Shown in pieces: positions 43,577-52,971 of a stretch of DNA of 64,000 nt. This DNA is from Gluconobacter potus (GTDB taxonomy: Bacteria > Pseudomonadota > Alphaproteobacteria > Acetobacterales > Acetobacteraceae): positions 38,749 to 102,748 of the forward strand of contig NZ_JABCQF010000009.1 of NCBI RefSeq assembly GCF_015244705.1, written 5' to 3'. Position 1 is the first letter of the stretch; each line of letters begins with the position of its first letter. The notes under the pieces are model-generated. The model worked only from the letters and a program-made list of their open reading frames with translations. It was not told where the DNA came from and made no database searches. The position numbers and the translations under genes are program-made.

Positions 43577-45187
43577 TTATGAACCTAGGAATTTTTGTGG
43601 CTGGTTTCCATTCTGTTTTTGCCCGGGAATAGTTTGGAGCAGTGTCTGCGTGTAAGGAGAGGCAGGCTTTCTGAAAATCTGTTCCGCATCACCGTATTCC
43701 TCCTGTTTCCCATACCGGATAATGGAAAGCGTATCGGCAATCTGCCTGACAACGGCCAGATCGTGAGAAACGAACACGAATGTCAGGTCGAGTTCTTTCT
43801 GCAATTCGGACAGAAGCTCCAGAATCCGGGCCTGCACTGTTACGTCCAGTGCGGAGACGAATTCATCCAGAACAAGGATGTCAGGTTGGGCCGCCAATGC
43901 GCGCGCCAGGGCAACGCGCTGGCACTGGCCACCGGATATTTCCGACGGATACCGCTCCAGAAGATGCAATGGCAGATGCACGCGTTCCAGAAGCTCATGA
44001 AGACGTGTCTGGCGCCAGGCCTGGCCTTCAGGAAAATAATTGCGCAGAGGCTCTTCAATGATCCGGCGGATTGTCAGCCGTGGATCCAGGGAACTCCAGG
44101 GGTTCTGGTAAACGAGTTGCATGTTCCGCAGACGCTGGCGGCGTTCTGCGGATGTTTCGGAGAAGATGTCTTTGCCGTTGACATGAACTGAGCCGGATTG
44201 TGGAGATATGAGGCCCATCAGGCATCGCAGGAGCGTCGTCTTGCCGGAGCCTGACTCTCCAATAATACCGTGCGTCGTTCCGGGCTGTACGTCGAATGAG
44301 AGGTGGCTGACAGCAGTTTGTGACCCGTAGGCGACTGTAAGATCTTTAACCTGAATGGCCGGCCGCATGCCTGAAACAAAGCGAGCGGGTGTTGCCGGAC
44401 GTGAGTGGAAAGCAGGAGAATCCGCAAGCAGCTTTCTGGTATAGGAAGACCGGGGACTCTCAAACAGAGAGCGGGTCGTGTTCTGCTCTGCGATCCGGCC
44501 GTGCTGCAGGACGATCATGTCGTGTGCGCGATCCCGTGCAACGGCCAGGTCATGCGTGATCATCAGCACGGAGGATCCGCTTTCTTCCCGCAGGCGGTCA
44601 AGCAGGTCCAGGATCTGGCTCTGAATGGTGACGTCCAGTGCGCTTGTCGGCTCATCGGCAATGAGGAGCGCAGGGGCAAGCGCCACGGCAATAGCAATCA
44701 GCACGCGCTGTTTCATGCCGCCGGATAGCTCATGCGGGAACTGTGAAAAGCGACGTTCGGGTTCGGAAAAGCCGACATGCTCCAGCAGGTGAAGGACGTG
44801 TCCGCGTCTTTCCGCCCGGCTCTGGGAGGTATGAAGACGGAGTACCTCCTCAATCTGCCTGCCAACGGGAAGACGCGGATCAAGCGAACTGGAAGGATCC
44901 TGCGGAATAAAGCCGATCTGGCGGCCGCGAATGGTATTCAGGCCGCGTGGTGTCGCGTCCGTAAGGGAGATGCCGTTCAGGGTGATGGTGCCGTGCGTAA
45001 GGCGGGCGCTGGGTGGCAGCAGTTGGATGATCGCTTTGGCGATGGTTGATTTCCCAGACCCGGATTCCCCGATCAGCGCCATCGTCCGGCCGGGAAATGT
45101 CTGCAAGGAGATATTTTCCACGGCCGGTTTCCCGTCATAGGAAATGCCAAGGTGACTGATATCGAGAACAGGATGCTGCGTGTTCAT
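43577..45187 (-). CDS. Fused dual ATP-binding protein of peptide/nickel-type ABC importer
   Basis: 536 residues with two complete ATPase domains. Domain one: Walker A GESGSGKST, signature LSGGMKQR, Walker B LLIADEPTSALD, His loop MITHDLA. Domain two: GESGSGKTT, signature ISGGQCQR, Walker B ILVLDEFVSALD (Phe-Val replacing Pro-Thr after Glu), VSHDLA. This is a DppD-DppF fusion as in YejF/GsiA. It lies after its two permease genes with ATGA overlaps; ATG 45187 is chosen from that overlap, and the longer upstream frame is shadow. Confidence 0.9.
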   Translation of the reverse strand: MNTQHPVLDISHLGISYDGKPAVENISLQTFPGRTMALIGESGSGKSTIAKAIIQLLPPSARLTHGTITLNGISLTDATPRGLNTIRGRQIGFIPQDPSSSLDPRLPVGRQIEEVLRLHTSQSRAERRGHVLHLLEHVGFSEPERRFSQFPHELSGGMKQRVLIAIAVALAPALLIADEPTSALDVTIQSQILDLLDRLREESGSSVLMITHDLAVARDRAHDMIVLQHGRIAEQNTTRSLFESPRSSYTRKLLADSPAFHSRPATPARFVSGMRPAIQVKDLTVAYGSQTAVSHLSFDVQPGTTHGIIGESGSGKTTLLRCLMGLISPQSGSVHVNGKDIFSETSAERRQRLRNMQLVYQNPWSSLDPRLTIRRIIEEPLRNYFPEGQAWRQTRLHELLERVHLPLHLLERYPSEISGGQCQRVALARALAAQPDILVLDEFVSALDVTVQARILELLSELQKELDLTFVFVSHDLAVVRQIADTLSIIRYGKQEEYGDAEQIFRKPASPYTQTLLQTIPGQKQNGNQPQKFLGS

Positions 45188-45999
45188 GGCTGATCCTCTC
45201 TCGGGCGTGTCATAGCGTGGCTCAGGCGGTTTGTGGCGAATGCGACGGTCAGCAGGGCCAGACCTGGAAATGTGGTCATCCACCAGGCGGTCGCCAGATA
45301 GTCGCGTCCTTCCGCAATCATCAGTCCCCATTCCGGCGTTGGAGGGGGCGCGCCATAGCCGAGAAAGCCGAGAGTAGCGAGGGAGAGGATCGCCATGCTG
45401 TAGCGCAGGACAGTCAGTCCCAGAACCGGGCGAAACGCATTGGGAAGGATGTGCCACCAGATCATGCCCCCAAACCCCGTTCCCGACAGGCGCGCGGCCT
45501 CGATATAGGGCATGGCGCGGAGACTGCGGACCAGGTTGCGGATGATCCGTGCAAAGCTTGCGGTCTGGCTGATGCCAACGGCCAGGGCGGCATGGAGGGG
45601 GCCGAAACCCGTCAGGATCACGACGGTCAGCGCCAGAAGAAGTTCCGGAATGGAGAGAAGTACGTCGATGACGCCTGAGAGAGCCCCGTCCACAACCGGC
45701 GCGGACAGGGCTGCCAGGCCGCCGATGAAAGCGCCGAGAACCACGCCCGTCAGGGTTGCCAGAAGCGCCGCGGGCAGCGTTTCCCGTGCTCCATAGATGA
45801 TACGCGTCAGAACATCGCGGCCGAGCTGATCTGTTCCGAACCAGTGTGCCCAGTCAGGGGCCAGAAGATGGTCCTTTGCAACGCCTGTCGTGGGATCGCT
45901 GTGGGTCAGGGCGGACGGGAACAGGATGGCCAGCCCGAAAACGGCAAGAACCCCGATGGACAGGACGCTTTCCGGGCCGAGGGGGGCGAAACGCTTCAT
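45184..45999 (-). CDS. ABC importer permease, DppC type
   Basis: 271 residues, N-terminal OppC-like region (HWFGTDQLGRDVLTRIIYGARETL) and a permease EAA loop (YIEAARLSGTGFGGMIWWHILPNA) near residue 170. Five to six membrane helices. Start ATG 45999 within the ATGA overlap with the DppB-type gene; an ATG at 46020 is possible but lies inside that gene. Confidence 0.9.
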   Translation of the reverse strand: MKRFAPLGPESVLSIGVLAVFGLAILFPSALTHSDPTTGVAKDHLLAPDWAHWFGTDQLGRDVLTRIIYGARETLPAALLATLTGVVLGAFIGGLAALSAPVVDGALSGVIDVLLSIPELLLALTVVILTGFGPLHAALAVGISQTASFARIIRNLVRSLRAMPYIEAARLSGTGFGGMIWWHILPNAFRPVLGLTVLRYSMAILSLATLGFLGYGAPPPTPEWGLMIAEGRDYLATAWWMTTFPGLALLTVAFATNRLSHAMTRPREDQP

Positions 46000-46958
46000 G
46001 ATCCGGATTTTTCCTTCCATGCCGCTGAGGAACGCAGGCTCGGATTGATCAGGGGAATCAGGAGGTCAACCGCCAGATTGGCGGCCACGAAGCCTGTGGC
46101 GCCGATCATGACAACAGCCTGCAGGACCGCGACATCCTGTCCGGATACGGCGTCGCGGGTCAGGCGCCCCAGTCCGTTCAGTCCGAAGATGGTTTCCGTC
46201 ACGATGGCTCCGGCAATCAGTTCACCGAAGGAAAGACCGGCCATCGTCAGACACGGTGTGACGGAATTGGGCAGGATATGCCGGAAGAAGACAGATTCCT
46301 GACTGGCCCCCTTGGTGCGGATTGCCATGACGAAGGGCAGTCTTTCGGTTTCCTCGATCTGTTGGAGCAGGAGTTTGGCCTGGGGAGCTGCGATCGGCAG
46401 GCTGACGGCAAGGGCGGGAAGAATGATTCCTTCCCAGGGGCCTACGCCCACAACAGGCAGAAGACGAAGTTTAAAGGACAGGATCTGGATGATGAATATC
46501 CCCGACCAGTACAGCGGGATTGCACTCCAGAATCCGGGAATCGCCTGAAAAGCCTGACGCAGCGGGCGAGCCGGAAGAAGGCTGGCGCCTGTGGCGATCA
46601 GGAGCGTCCAGACAAGCGAAAGGATGAAACCCACCACGGCCAGACGCAGGGTGACGGGCAATGCGGCTGCGATCAGGGTCCGGACAGGCACGCCGAGCTG
46701 GACGGAATACCCGAAATCTCCGTGAAGCATCCGCAGGATGGTATGGCAATACTGGAGCACGGGGCTTGAAGAGCCGCTGTAGAGAACGCGCATGGCTTCG
46801 ATCTGATCGGGAGAGAGGCCAAGCTCGGGATCCATGAACCGGACCATGACGGCATCGCCGGGCATCATCTGCAGCAGGAAGAACGTCACCGTAAAAGCCC
46901 CCCACAGGATCAGGATGGCGCGGATGAACTGTATGCCGGCATGACGGAAACTGCTCAT
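45996..46958 (-). CDS. ABC importer permease, DppB type
   Basis: 320 residues, six helices. LILWGAFTVTFFLLQMMPGDAV front and PDQIEAMR loop are typical of DppB/OppB; the EAA loop is RTKGASQESVFFRHILPNS. Overlaps both neighbours by 4 bases. Confidence 0.9.
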   Translation of the reverse strand: MSSFRHAGIQFIRAILILWGAFTVTFFLLQMMPGDAVMVRFMDPELGLSPDQIEAMRVLYSGSSSPVLQYCHTILRMLHGDFGYSVQLGVPVRTLIAAALPVTLRLAVVGFILSLVWTLLIATGASLLPARPLRQAFQAIPGFWSAIPLYWSGIFIIQILSFKLRLLPVVGVGPWEGIILPALAVSLPIAAPQAKLLLQQIEETERLPFVMAIRTKGASQESVFFRHILPNSVTPCLTMAGLSFGELIAGAIVTETIFGLNGLGRLTRDAVSGQDVAVLQAVVMIGATGFVAANLAVDLLIPLINPSLRSSAAWKEKSGS

Positions 46959-48583
46959 GGGCGGTTCAATTCCACATTCTGAAAGACGGGTCTTCCAACG
47001 GCCTCGAACCCGAGACCCGTCAGCCTGGGAGAGGAGGCATAAACCTGCGGTTCCTCGAAAAGCGGGATGTCATAAGCCTTGTCGATCAGGTATTCCTGCA
47101 CCGCAACGACCTGTTTCAGACGTTCGGCGCGATCGGTTTGGGAGGCGATATCGAGCAGCATTGCGTTCAGGGTCTCGTCCTGAAAATGCTGCACCTTGCT
47201 GCTTTGCCCACCCTTCTGGAGAAGGGCATCCCGGTTTCTGGGGAAGAACTCGCTTTTCAGTACATCAGGATCTGCCCGTCCGACTTCTGAAACAGTCAGA
47301 GGGGTTCTCTGCGGATCAAGGTTGTCGAGCAATACACCCGCGGCCGAGCCGGACATGATATCGAGTTCGACACCCAGCCGTCGCCATTGCTGCGCCACGA
47401 GCTCGAGCATCGTCTTGTCTTGCGGGTGAGGGAGGGAGATATGGATTCCCAGACGCAGAGGGTGGCCGTTTTTGTAGCGTAGGCCGTCTTCGCCGCGTTT
47501 CCATCCGGCGCTGTCGAGCAGTTGACCGGCAAGACCCGGATCAAACTTCAGTTTCTCCGAAAGATCGACAAATCCGGCGGCTTTCGACGACAGCACGGAA
47601 CGTGCCAGCGGATAGTTCTCCGAATAGAGAACAGAGACGATTTCCTGTCGGTCCGTTCCGTGCAAAAGGGCCTTGCGAACGCGGATATCCGCCACAAGAG
47701 GATTATCGGGACGAAAGGCGATGCCCGTGTTTACACCACGGGTCGAGGGCGCATGGAGACTGTATCCGGCATGTCTGATCTGCTCTTCGTCATATGCTTC
47801 GACCTGACGGATGATATCTGCCTGACCGGCCAGAAGGGCGCCGACGCGAATGCTGTCTTCAGGCACGACCAGAATCTTGATCTGGTCCATCTTTGCCCGC
47901 GCCGGGCGGTTCTCCGGACCCCAGATGTAGTCCTTGCGGGCAGAAAGGACGACTTCCTTGCCTGGAATATCTGCCGAGACGATGAAGGGTCCGGAGCCGA
48001 TGATGTTGGTGGCCGTTCCCAGTTCGTCGAAAGAGTGATGCAGGGTGCCGGATGAGACGATCCCCGATCCCAGAACGGAGGTGGCCTGCAGGAAGCCGGG
48101 CGCGGGTTGGGTGAAGTGAAACCTTACGGTGAGGGGATCAATGACCTCCGCGCGATCAAAATTGCTGATCGCCTCTGAAACAGGAAAATGCAGCGCCGGA
48201 TTGCCTTTTCCATAGGTCTGGTAATTCAGGGCTACGGCCCGCGCGTCAAGCGGCGATCCATCCGAGAACGTGACACCGGGACGGATATGGAACGTGTATT
48301 CCGTATCATCCTCGTTCATGGACCAGTCCGTTGCCAGCCATGGCCTGATTTCCAGCGTCTGGGGGTCCTGCCAGGTCAGACGGTCGGTAATCTGGCTCAG
48401 AATTCCACCATTGGGATAAAATCCTCCAGCGGGAGGATAAAGGTTCGTATGCTCCTGCGGGTCCAGATACGTGATGGTTCCGTCCTGGGAATGACCTTTT
48501 GCGCCGGATATGGAAAGCGCGCAGGCTAGGACAAACAGACCTGCGGGCAGCGACCGGAAAGGTGAGGCAGCGGGAACCGGCAT
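46955..48583 (-). CDS. ABC substrate-binding protein, family 5 (KPN_01854-like)
   Basis: 542 residues. Signal peptide to about 32 (AKGHS), then the cluster C extracytoplasmic fold of peptide/nickel binders: GGILSQITDRLTWQDPQTLEIRPWLATDW, YTFHIRPGVTFSDGSPLDARAV and NTGIAFRPDNPLVADIRVRKALLHGTDRQEIV. The neighbours (FMN monooxygenase, CMD protein, peroxidase-like protein) are those that travel with the KPN_01854 binding-protein family, so it is assigned there. Ligand unknown. Start preceded by GAAGG; first gene of the importer operon. Confidence 0.82.
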   Translation of the reverse strand: MPVPAASPFRSLPAGLFVLACALSISGAKGHSQDGTITYLDPQEHTNLYPPAGGFYPNGGILSQITDRLTWQDPQTLEIRPWLATDWSMNEDDTEYTFHIRPGVTFSDGSPLDARAVALNYQTYGKGNPALHFPVSEAISNFDRAEVIDPLTVRFHFTQPAPGFLQATSVLGSGIVSSGTLHHSFDELGTATNIIGSGPFIVSADIPGKEVVLSARKDYIWGPENRPARAKMDQIKILVVPEDSIRVGALLAGQADIIRQVEAYDEEQIRHAGYSLHAPSTRGVNTGIAFRPDNPLVADIRVRKALLHGTDRQEIVSVLYSENYPLARSVLSSKAAGFVDLSEKLKFDPGLAGQLLDSAGWKRGEDGLRYKNGHPLRLGIHISLPHPQDKTMLELVAQQWRRLGVELDIMSGSAAGVLLDNLDPQRTPLTVSEVGRADPDVLKSEFFPRNRDALLQKGGQSSKVQHFQDETLNAMLLDIASQTDRAERLKQVVAVQEYLIDKAYDIPLFEEPQVYASSPRLTGLGFEAVGRPVFQNVELNRP

Positions 48584-48926
48584 TTTTACCTTCGGAATGA
48601 TGAGGTCGCAGGCAGAAAGAGGTTTATAATTAACAAAAAATATTCGTGTTAATTGGGAATATGCTATCTTGAAATGATAATTATGGACAGGGGTTGGCTA
48701 CGGAATCAGAAAAATTTCCTGTCTGTTTCAGATGCGCCACGCTCCTTTTATGCCTTGTTGGGGAACGAAATCCTTAGATTTGTGCGGAATTTTAAAAAAC
48801 TAAAAATAATAGTAGTAGTTAATTAATAACTTGCGAAAAAGTTTTTTATGTATCAGGACTTCTTACAGACTTTTCTGTCTGGTGATTCGAGCCTGACATA
48901 ACATCATTATTGGTAGTGAAATAGAG
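48584..48926. promoter_or_regulatory. Divergent promoter region, ABC operon / TonB receptor
   Basis: 343 AT-rich bases between oppositely oriented operons. Contains the inverted repeat ATTAACA (48629-48635) / TGTTAAT (48647-48653), close to the binding-protein gene and a candidate operator. No regulator gene lies adjacent. Confidence 0.5.
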
Positions 48927-51578
48927 ATGCTGTACAGACGGAGTTATGATCGCCTGCAGTATGCAGGCTTACGCCCTGTGACGTTTGCTACCACCCTGCT
49001 TCTGTCCCTGGGCATGGCGCCTCTGGCTGCTGCATCGGATGGGGCAAAACCAACCGATGGTGAAGCGGCGGTCCGGAAAAGTCACAAGGAAAGTCGCAGG
49101 ACTGCTGACGTGACGCAGGCGCGCCCTGAAAGTCGTGTGTCCGTGCGCCAGACGCTTTCTGGAGTGGAATTGCATCCCGTTCGCGCCAGGGATGTAGAAG
49201 ATCATGGATCTGTGGAACAGGTCGTGGCCAGGGGAAGCCGGGAGAATGTTGCCTCCGCGTTTCGGGTCTCCACGCCGACGAAAAGTACGGTGCGGGTTGC
49301 GACCGTTACGGGTGCGCAGCTTCTGCAGACCGGGCAGACCAATGTCATTGCTGCGCTGCAGCAGACATCCCCGGAGTTGAACGCGCCACCGGGCGGGGGC
49401 GGGGGTGCCTATTCCACGACCCCGACCCAGACTGTCATCCTGAGGAACCTGAATGCCGATGAAACTCTCGTTCTGGTCAATGGCGTCCGGCGTCATATCA
49501 GCGCCATCGGAAACTGGGGAGACGGCCCTGCGAAGGGAACCCAGCCGGCGGATCTGAGTCTGATTCCCCTCAGTGCAATCGATCATATCGAAATCATTAC
49601 GGAAGGCGCCACGGCTCTTTACGGGCAGGATGCCATCGGGGGCGCCATTAATATTGTTCTTAAATCCGGTGCCAGAAATGGCGGCACCGTCAATCTCATG
49701 AACAGTGGATATTACGCTGGGGATGGCCAGGCCGTTGAGGCTTATGGTGACATTGAACGCAGGATTGGCAATCAGGGTGGTGGTATCGATATCGCCTGGC
49801 AGGTTCTGAACCAGCTTCCCAGTCATCGTGATGCCCTGAATACAGCCAATCTCTATTCCCTGCCGCAGGATGCGGAGATGCAGCGTCGCGTCGGGCAGGA
49901 CGTCAATCGCGTCGAAGGTGTCAGTAAATCTCTTGCGGAAGTGTTCAGCTTCAACGGGCATATCCCCATTACGGATCAGGTGGAGGGCTATGCGACCGGA
50001 ACGCTGGCGCATCGTTCGACGGATCGTGTCGGGTTTTTCCGTGGTCCGGCCAACAACAATACGACACGCGAGCTTTATCCGAACGGATATTCTCCAATCG
50101 AAACATTTGATGAGCTGGATTTTCAGGTCAATGGTGGTCTGCGTGGCGTCCTTCGCGAAGGGCTGGCCTGGAACACGTATGTTTCCTTCGGCCGTGAACG
50201 GGTGAACGAAGATGTTGAAAATGATGAGAACCCGACATTTGGCGTTGATAGTCAGACAAGTTTCCATCAGGGCCAGCTTATTTCATCCGAGCTGATCGGC
50301 GGGGCGAAGTTCTCGAAGAAATTCGATATTCCCCGTCTCGCCAAACCTGCGGAGCTGAATTTTGGCCTTGAGTACCGGCACGATACCTATCAGATCGGCC
50401 AGGGTGACTATCAGTCCTGGGCGACCGGGCCCGTGCTTGTCGGGCAGACGGGTGTCCAGCCAAGCTCCGGTGCAGCGGGGTATGCCGGGTTCGAACCCCA
50501 GAATGCCGGCAACTGGTCACGGGATATTTTCGACGGGCACGTTGGACTGGATCTGTTCCTGACGCAAAAATGGGAAATGACGATCGGGGGGCGGGCTGTC
50601 AGCTATTCCGACAAGGGAGCAGCGCCGACCGGCTCTATCGGGATGCGGTATAATTTCAGCAAGCGTTTTGCGCTGCGTGCCAGTGTCAACACGGGTTATC
50701 GCGCGCCCACTCTGGGCGCCGTTCATTACAATGCAACATCTACCGGTCCGGGGCAGGTGACGGAGAATCTTTCGTCATTCGACCCGGTGGCCAGGCTTCT
50801 GGGTGCTACGGGCGTTAAAGGTGAGACATCCCGCAGTTATGATATCGGGTTCGACTGGTCTCCGCTCGATGCGCTTCATCTCTCGCTGGATGGCTATCGC
50901 ATCGATATCAATGACCGGATCGAAAGCACCACGGAGTTTTCCGGAACCCAGATGAACGAATTCCTTTACGCCCAGGGCATTACCAGCAGCCCGACGGACA
51001 GGATATTCGTCAATTACATGACCAATATCGGCAATACGACAACCAACGGTTTTACGGCCAAGCTGAGCTATCAGTTTCCGCTCGCGCCGCGTTGGGGTGT
51101 GCTGATCGGAAGTGTGCAGGCCAACGTGGCTGATACGGAAGTCACCCGCTACGCTGCCACACCCGCGGTTCTGCAGCAGTTGGGGCAAACGTATTACGAC
51201 AGCCTCTCGCGCAACAATCTCCTGCGGGCTTCTCCCAAGAACAAGGAGTCCTTTGCCCTGAACTGGTCCAAGGGACGGTATGATGTGTATGTGCAGGAAC
51301 AGCGTTATGCCGGGGTTGAATGGATCAACTACAGCGGTGACCCGTCCTCGACCTGGACGCATATCCGCCCGCAGGTTCAGACCAACATTGCGTTCAGTGC
51401 ACGGGTTGGGCACGGTTTTACCCTGACTGCGGGGGCCAACAACCTGTTCAACAAATTTCCGACCCGGGTGAAGGAGAGCACACTCTCCGAAACCCAGGGA
51501 ACCATCAAGTATCCGATGACCGCTCCTGGTGGATATGAAGGCGGATATTACTATGCGAAGGTTGGATATGTCTTTTGA
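48927..51578 (+). CDS. TonB-dependent receptor, large
   Basis: 883 residues. Signal peptide (ATTLLLSLGMAPLAAASD), an unusually long linker of about 80 residues, plug (VTGAQLLQTGQTNVIAALQQ; LNADETLVLVNGVRRH; ITEGATALYGQDAIGGAINI) and barrel ending YYYAKVGYVF. The form of the plug and the Arg-His-Ile after VNG match receptors of the iron-free, nutrient type. Divergent from the ABC importer and followed by two AhpD-like genes and a monooxygenase; it likely brings the importer's substrate across the outer membrane. Confidence 0.88.
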   Translation: MLYRRSYDRLQYAGLRPVTFATTLLLSLGMAPLAAASDGAKPTDGEAAVRKSHKESRRTADVTQARPESRVSVRQTLSGVELHPVRARDVEDHGSVEQVVARGSRENVASAFRVSTPTKSTVRVATVTGAQLLQTGQTNVIAALQQTSPELNAPPGGGGGAYSTTPTQTVILRNLNADETLVLVNGVRRHISAIGNWGDGPAKGTQPADLSLIPLSAIDHIEIITEGATALYGQDAIGGAINIVLKSGARNGGTVNLMNSGYYAGDGQAVEAYGDIERRIGNQGGGIDIAWQVLNQLPSHRDALNTANLYSLPQDAEMQRRVGQDVNRVEGVSKSLAEVFSFNGHIPITDQVEGYATGTLAHRSTDRVGFFRGPANNNTTRELYPNGYSPIETFDELDFQVNGGLRGVLREGLAWNTYVSFGRERVNEDVENDENPTFGVDSQTSFHQGQLISSELIGGAKFSKKFDIPRLAKPAELNFGLEYRHDTYQIGQGDYQSWATGPVLVGQTGVQPSSGAAGYAGFEPQNAGNWSRDIFDGHVGLDLFLTQKWEMTIGGRAVSYSDKGAAPTGSIGMRYNFSKRFALRASVNTGYRAPTLGAVHYNATSTGPGQVTENLSSFDPVARLLGATGVKGETSRSYDIGFDWSPLDALHLSLDGYRIDINDRIESTTEFSGTQMNEFLYAQGITSSPTDRIFVNYMTNIGNTTTNGFTAKLSYQFPLAPRWGVLIGSVQANVADTEVTRYAATPAVLQQLGQTYYDSLSRNNLLRASPKNKESFALNWSKGRYDVYVQEQRYAGVEWINYSGDPSSTWTHIRPQVQTNIAFSARVGHGFTLTAGANNLFNKFPTRVKESTLSETQGTIKYPMTAPGGYEGGYYYAKVGYVF

Positions 51579-51614
51579 TTGCCCCTTTCATTTAATTCTT
51601 TTGAGGATGAACTG

Positions 51615-52265
51615 ATGACCGAAGGATTTTCCTTTGAATCGGACCCGCCTCAGGACCTGATCGACTCTGTCGTTGGGATCGGGGCAGGATCATGGCTTGA
51701 TACTCTGAGGCGTGGCCGCAGTGTCCTGCGAGATAATGCCCAGCAAAGCGCCGCGCTTCTTCTCCATCCGGAGCGGGACGAGGGCTTTTCAAGAACGGAG
51801 CGCCTGGCCGTCGCGTCATTTGTCGCGGGACTGCATGGGGAACAGGACATTTACCGCCTGTATCTGAACCTTCTGGAAAGGAGCGGGGATGGCGATGCTC
51901 TCCCCGCGGCCATCAGGCAGTTCGTGCGTGATGGCAGGACAAGGGGGCCTTACGGGGCTTACCCGCAGGGGACACTATCCACGGAAGATCTCAATGGTCT
52001 TGTGTTCGATGTTTCTGCTGCGGAGATCGGGACGCGACTGTCTGCCGCTCTGAAGCATGCGCATCTTCTTGTGTATCATCCGCGCGATGCGTCAGCCGGC
52101 GCACTTGAGGCCCTGCAGGAAACAGGATGGAGCGAAACGGCCATCGTGACGCTGTCCCAGCTCGTTTCGTTTCTCACTTTTCAGGTCAGGATCATTCATG
52201 GCCTGACAGTTCTGCGCCATGCCGGTCCCGCCGTGGGGCAGGGTCTTCCGGAGAGCACATCATGA
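51615..52265 (+). CDS. CMD domain protein, Avi_7170-like
   Basis: 216 residues of the carboxymuconolactone-decarboxylase/AhpD superfamily: SGDGDALPAAIRQF, GPYGAYPQGTLSTED and AALKHAHLLVYHPRDAS, with SETAIVTLSQLVSFLTFQVRIIHGLTVL at the end. No CxxC pair is seen, so it is not an active AhpD peroxidase by itself. It begins the pair of AhpD-like genes that accompany KPN_01858-type monooxygenases. ATG 51615 follows TTGAGGATGAACTG; a TTG directly after the receptor stop is ignored. Confidence 0.78.
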   Translation: MTEGFSFESDPPQDLIDSVVGIGAGSWLDTLRRGRSVLRDNAQQSAALLLHPERDEGFSRTERLAVASFVAGLHGEQDIYRLYLNLLERSGDGDALPAAIRQFVRDGRTRGPYGAYPQGTLSTEDLNGLVFDVSAAEIGTRLSAALKHAHLLVYHPRDASAGALEALQETGWSETAIVTLSQLVSFLTFQVRIIHGLTVLRHAGPAVGQGLPESTS

Positions 52266-52885
52266 GCGTTACCCCTCAGAATGCATCACGTCCGGATAAC
52301 CGGGAACCTGCCCGTTTCACCACAGCCCTTCTGGACTGGCACCCCTGGCTTCCGCCGCTTGAAGAAAGCGAACTGACGGAAGTTCATTATGACGGGCTGG
52401 TGGATCGTGCCCGCGCCAAGTCCCCGTATTTCATGCTGCTGGCCCGTGATCCGCAGGTTCTCGGCGCGCGGACCCGTAGTGACAGGGATATCTTTTACAA
52501 CACGGACGGTGGACTTCCGCGCAGGGAGCGCGAACTCGCGGCAACGGCTGTTTCACGTTTCAATGGCTGCATTTACTGCGCGTCTGTTCATGCCCGTTTC
52601 AGCGAACGGCAGGGAGGCTCATCCGAGGCTCTGGCCGTTTTGCTCGCAACCGGAAGCCTGCCGGTGGATGCGACGGAGGCATGGCTGCTTGTCGCGGAAG
52701 TGGCCCGCCAGATCTCGGAAACGCCCGTTGGTTTTTCAGATGTTCATGTGCGTGTTCTGCGTCAGGCCGGTTTTAATGATGCGGAGATTCTTGATCTGAT
52801 CAACGCGTCCTCGTTTTTCAACTGGGCGAACCGGCTGATGCTGTCTCTGGGGTATCCGACCCTTCCGGTGGAAAAACAGGACTAA
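52262..52885 (+). CDS. Alkylhydroperoxidase domain protein, Avi_7169-like
   Basis: 207 residues. AhpD motif with the redox pair: SRFNGCIYCASVHARF (CxxC with downstream His), then GFNDAEILDLINASSFFNWANRLMLSLG, typical of the peroxidase-related family. Likely thiol-dependent reductant or peroxide scavenger for the adjacent FMN enzyme. ATGA overlap with the CMD gene shows tight coupling. Confidence 0.85.
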   Translation: MSVTPQNASRPDNREPARFTTALLDWHPWLPPLEESELTEVHYDGLVDRARAKSPYFMLLARDPQVLGARTRSDRDIFYNTDGGLPRRERELAATAVSRFNGCIYCASVHARFSERQGGSSEALAVLLATGSLPVDATEAWLLVAEVARQISETPVGFSDVHVRVLRQAGFNDAEILDLINASSFFNWANRLMLSLGYPTLPVEKQD

Positions 52886-52971
52886 GATTTCCTTCGTGGA
52901 AGAAGGCATTATTGCGGACGCATGGAAAAATACTGCATCGTGCGCCCGGCCTTGTTGGGAACAGATTGAAA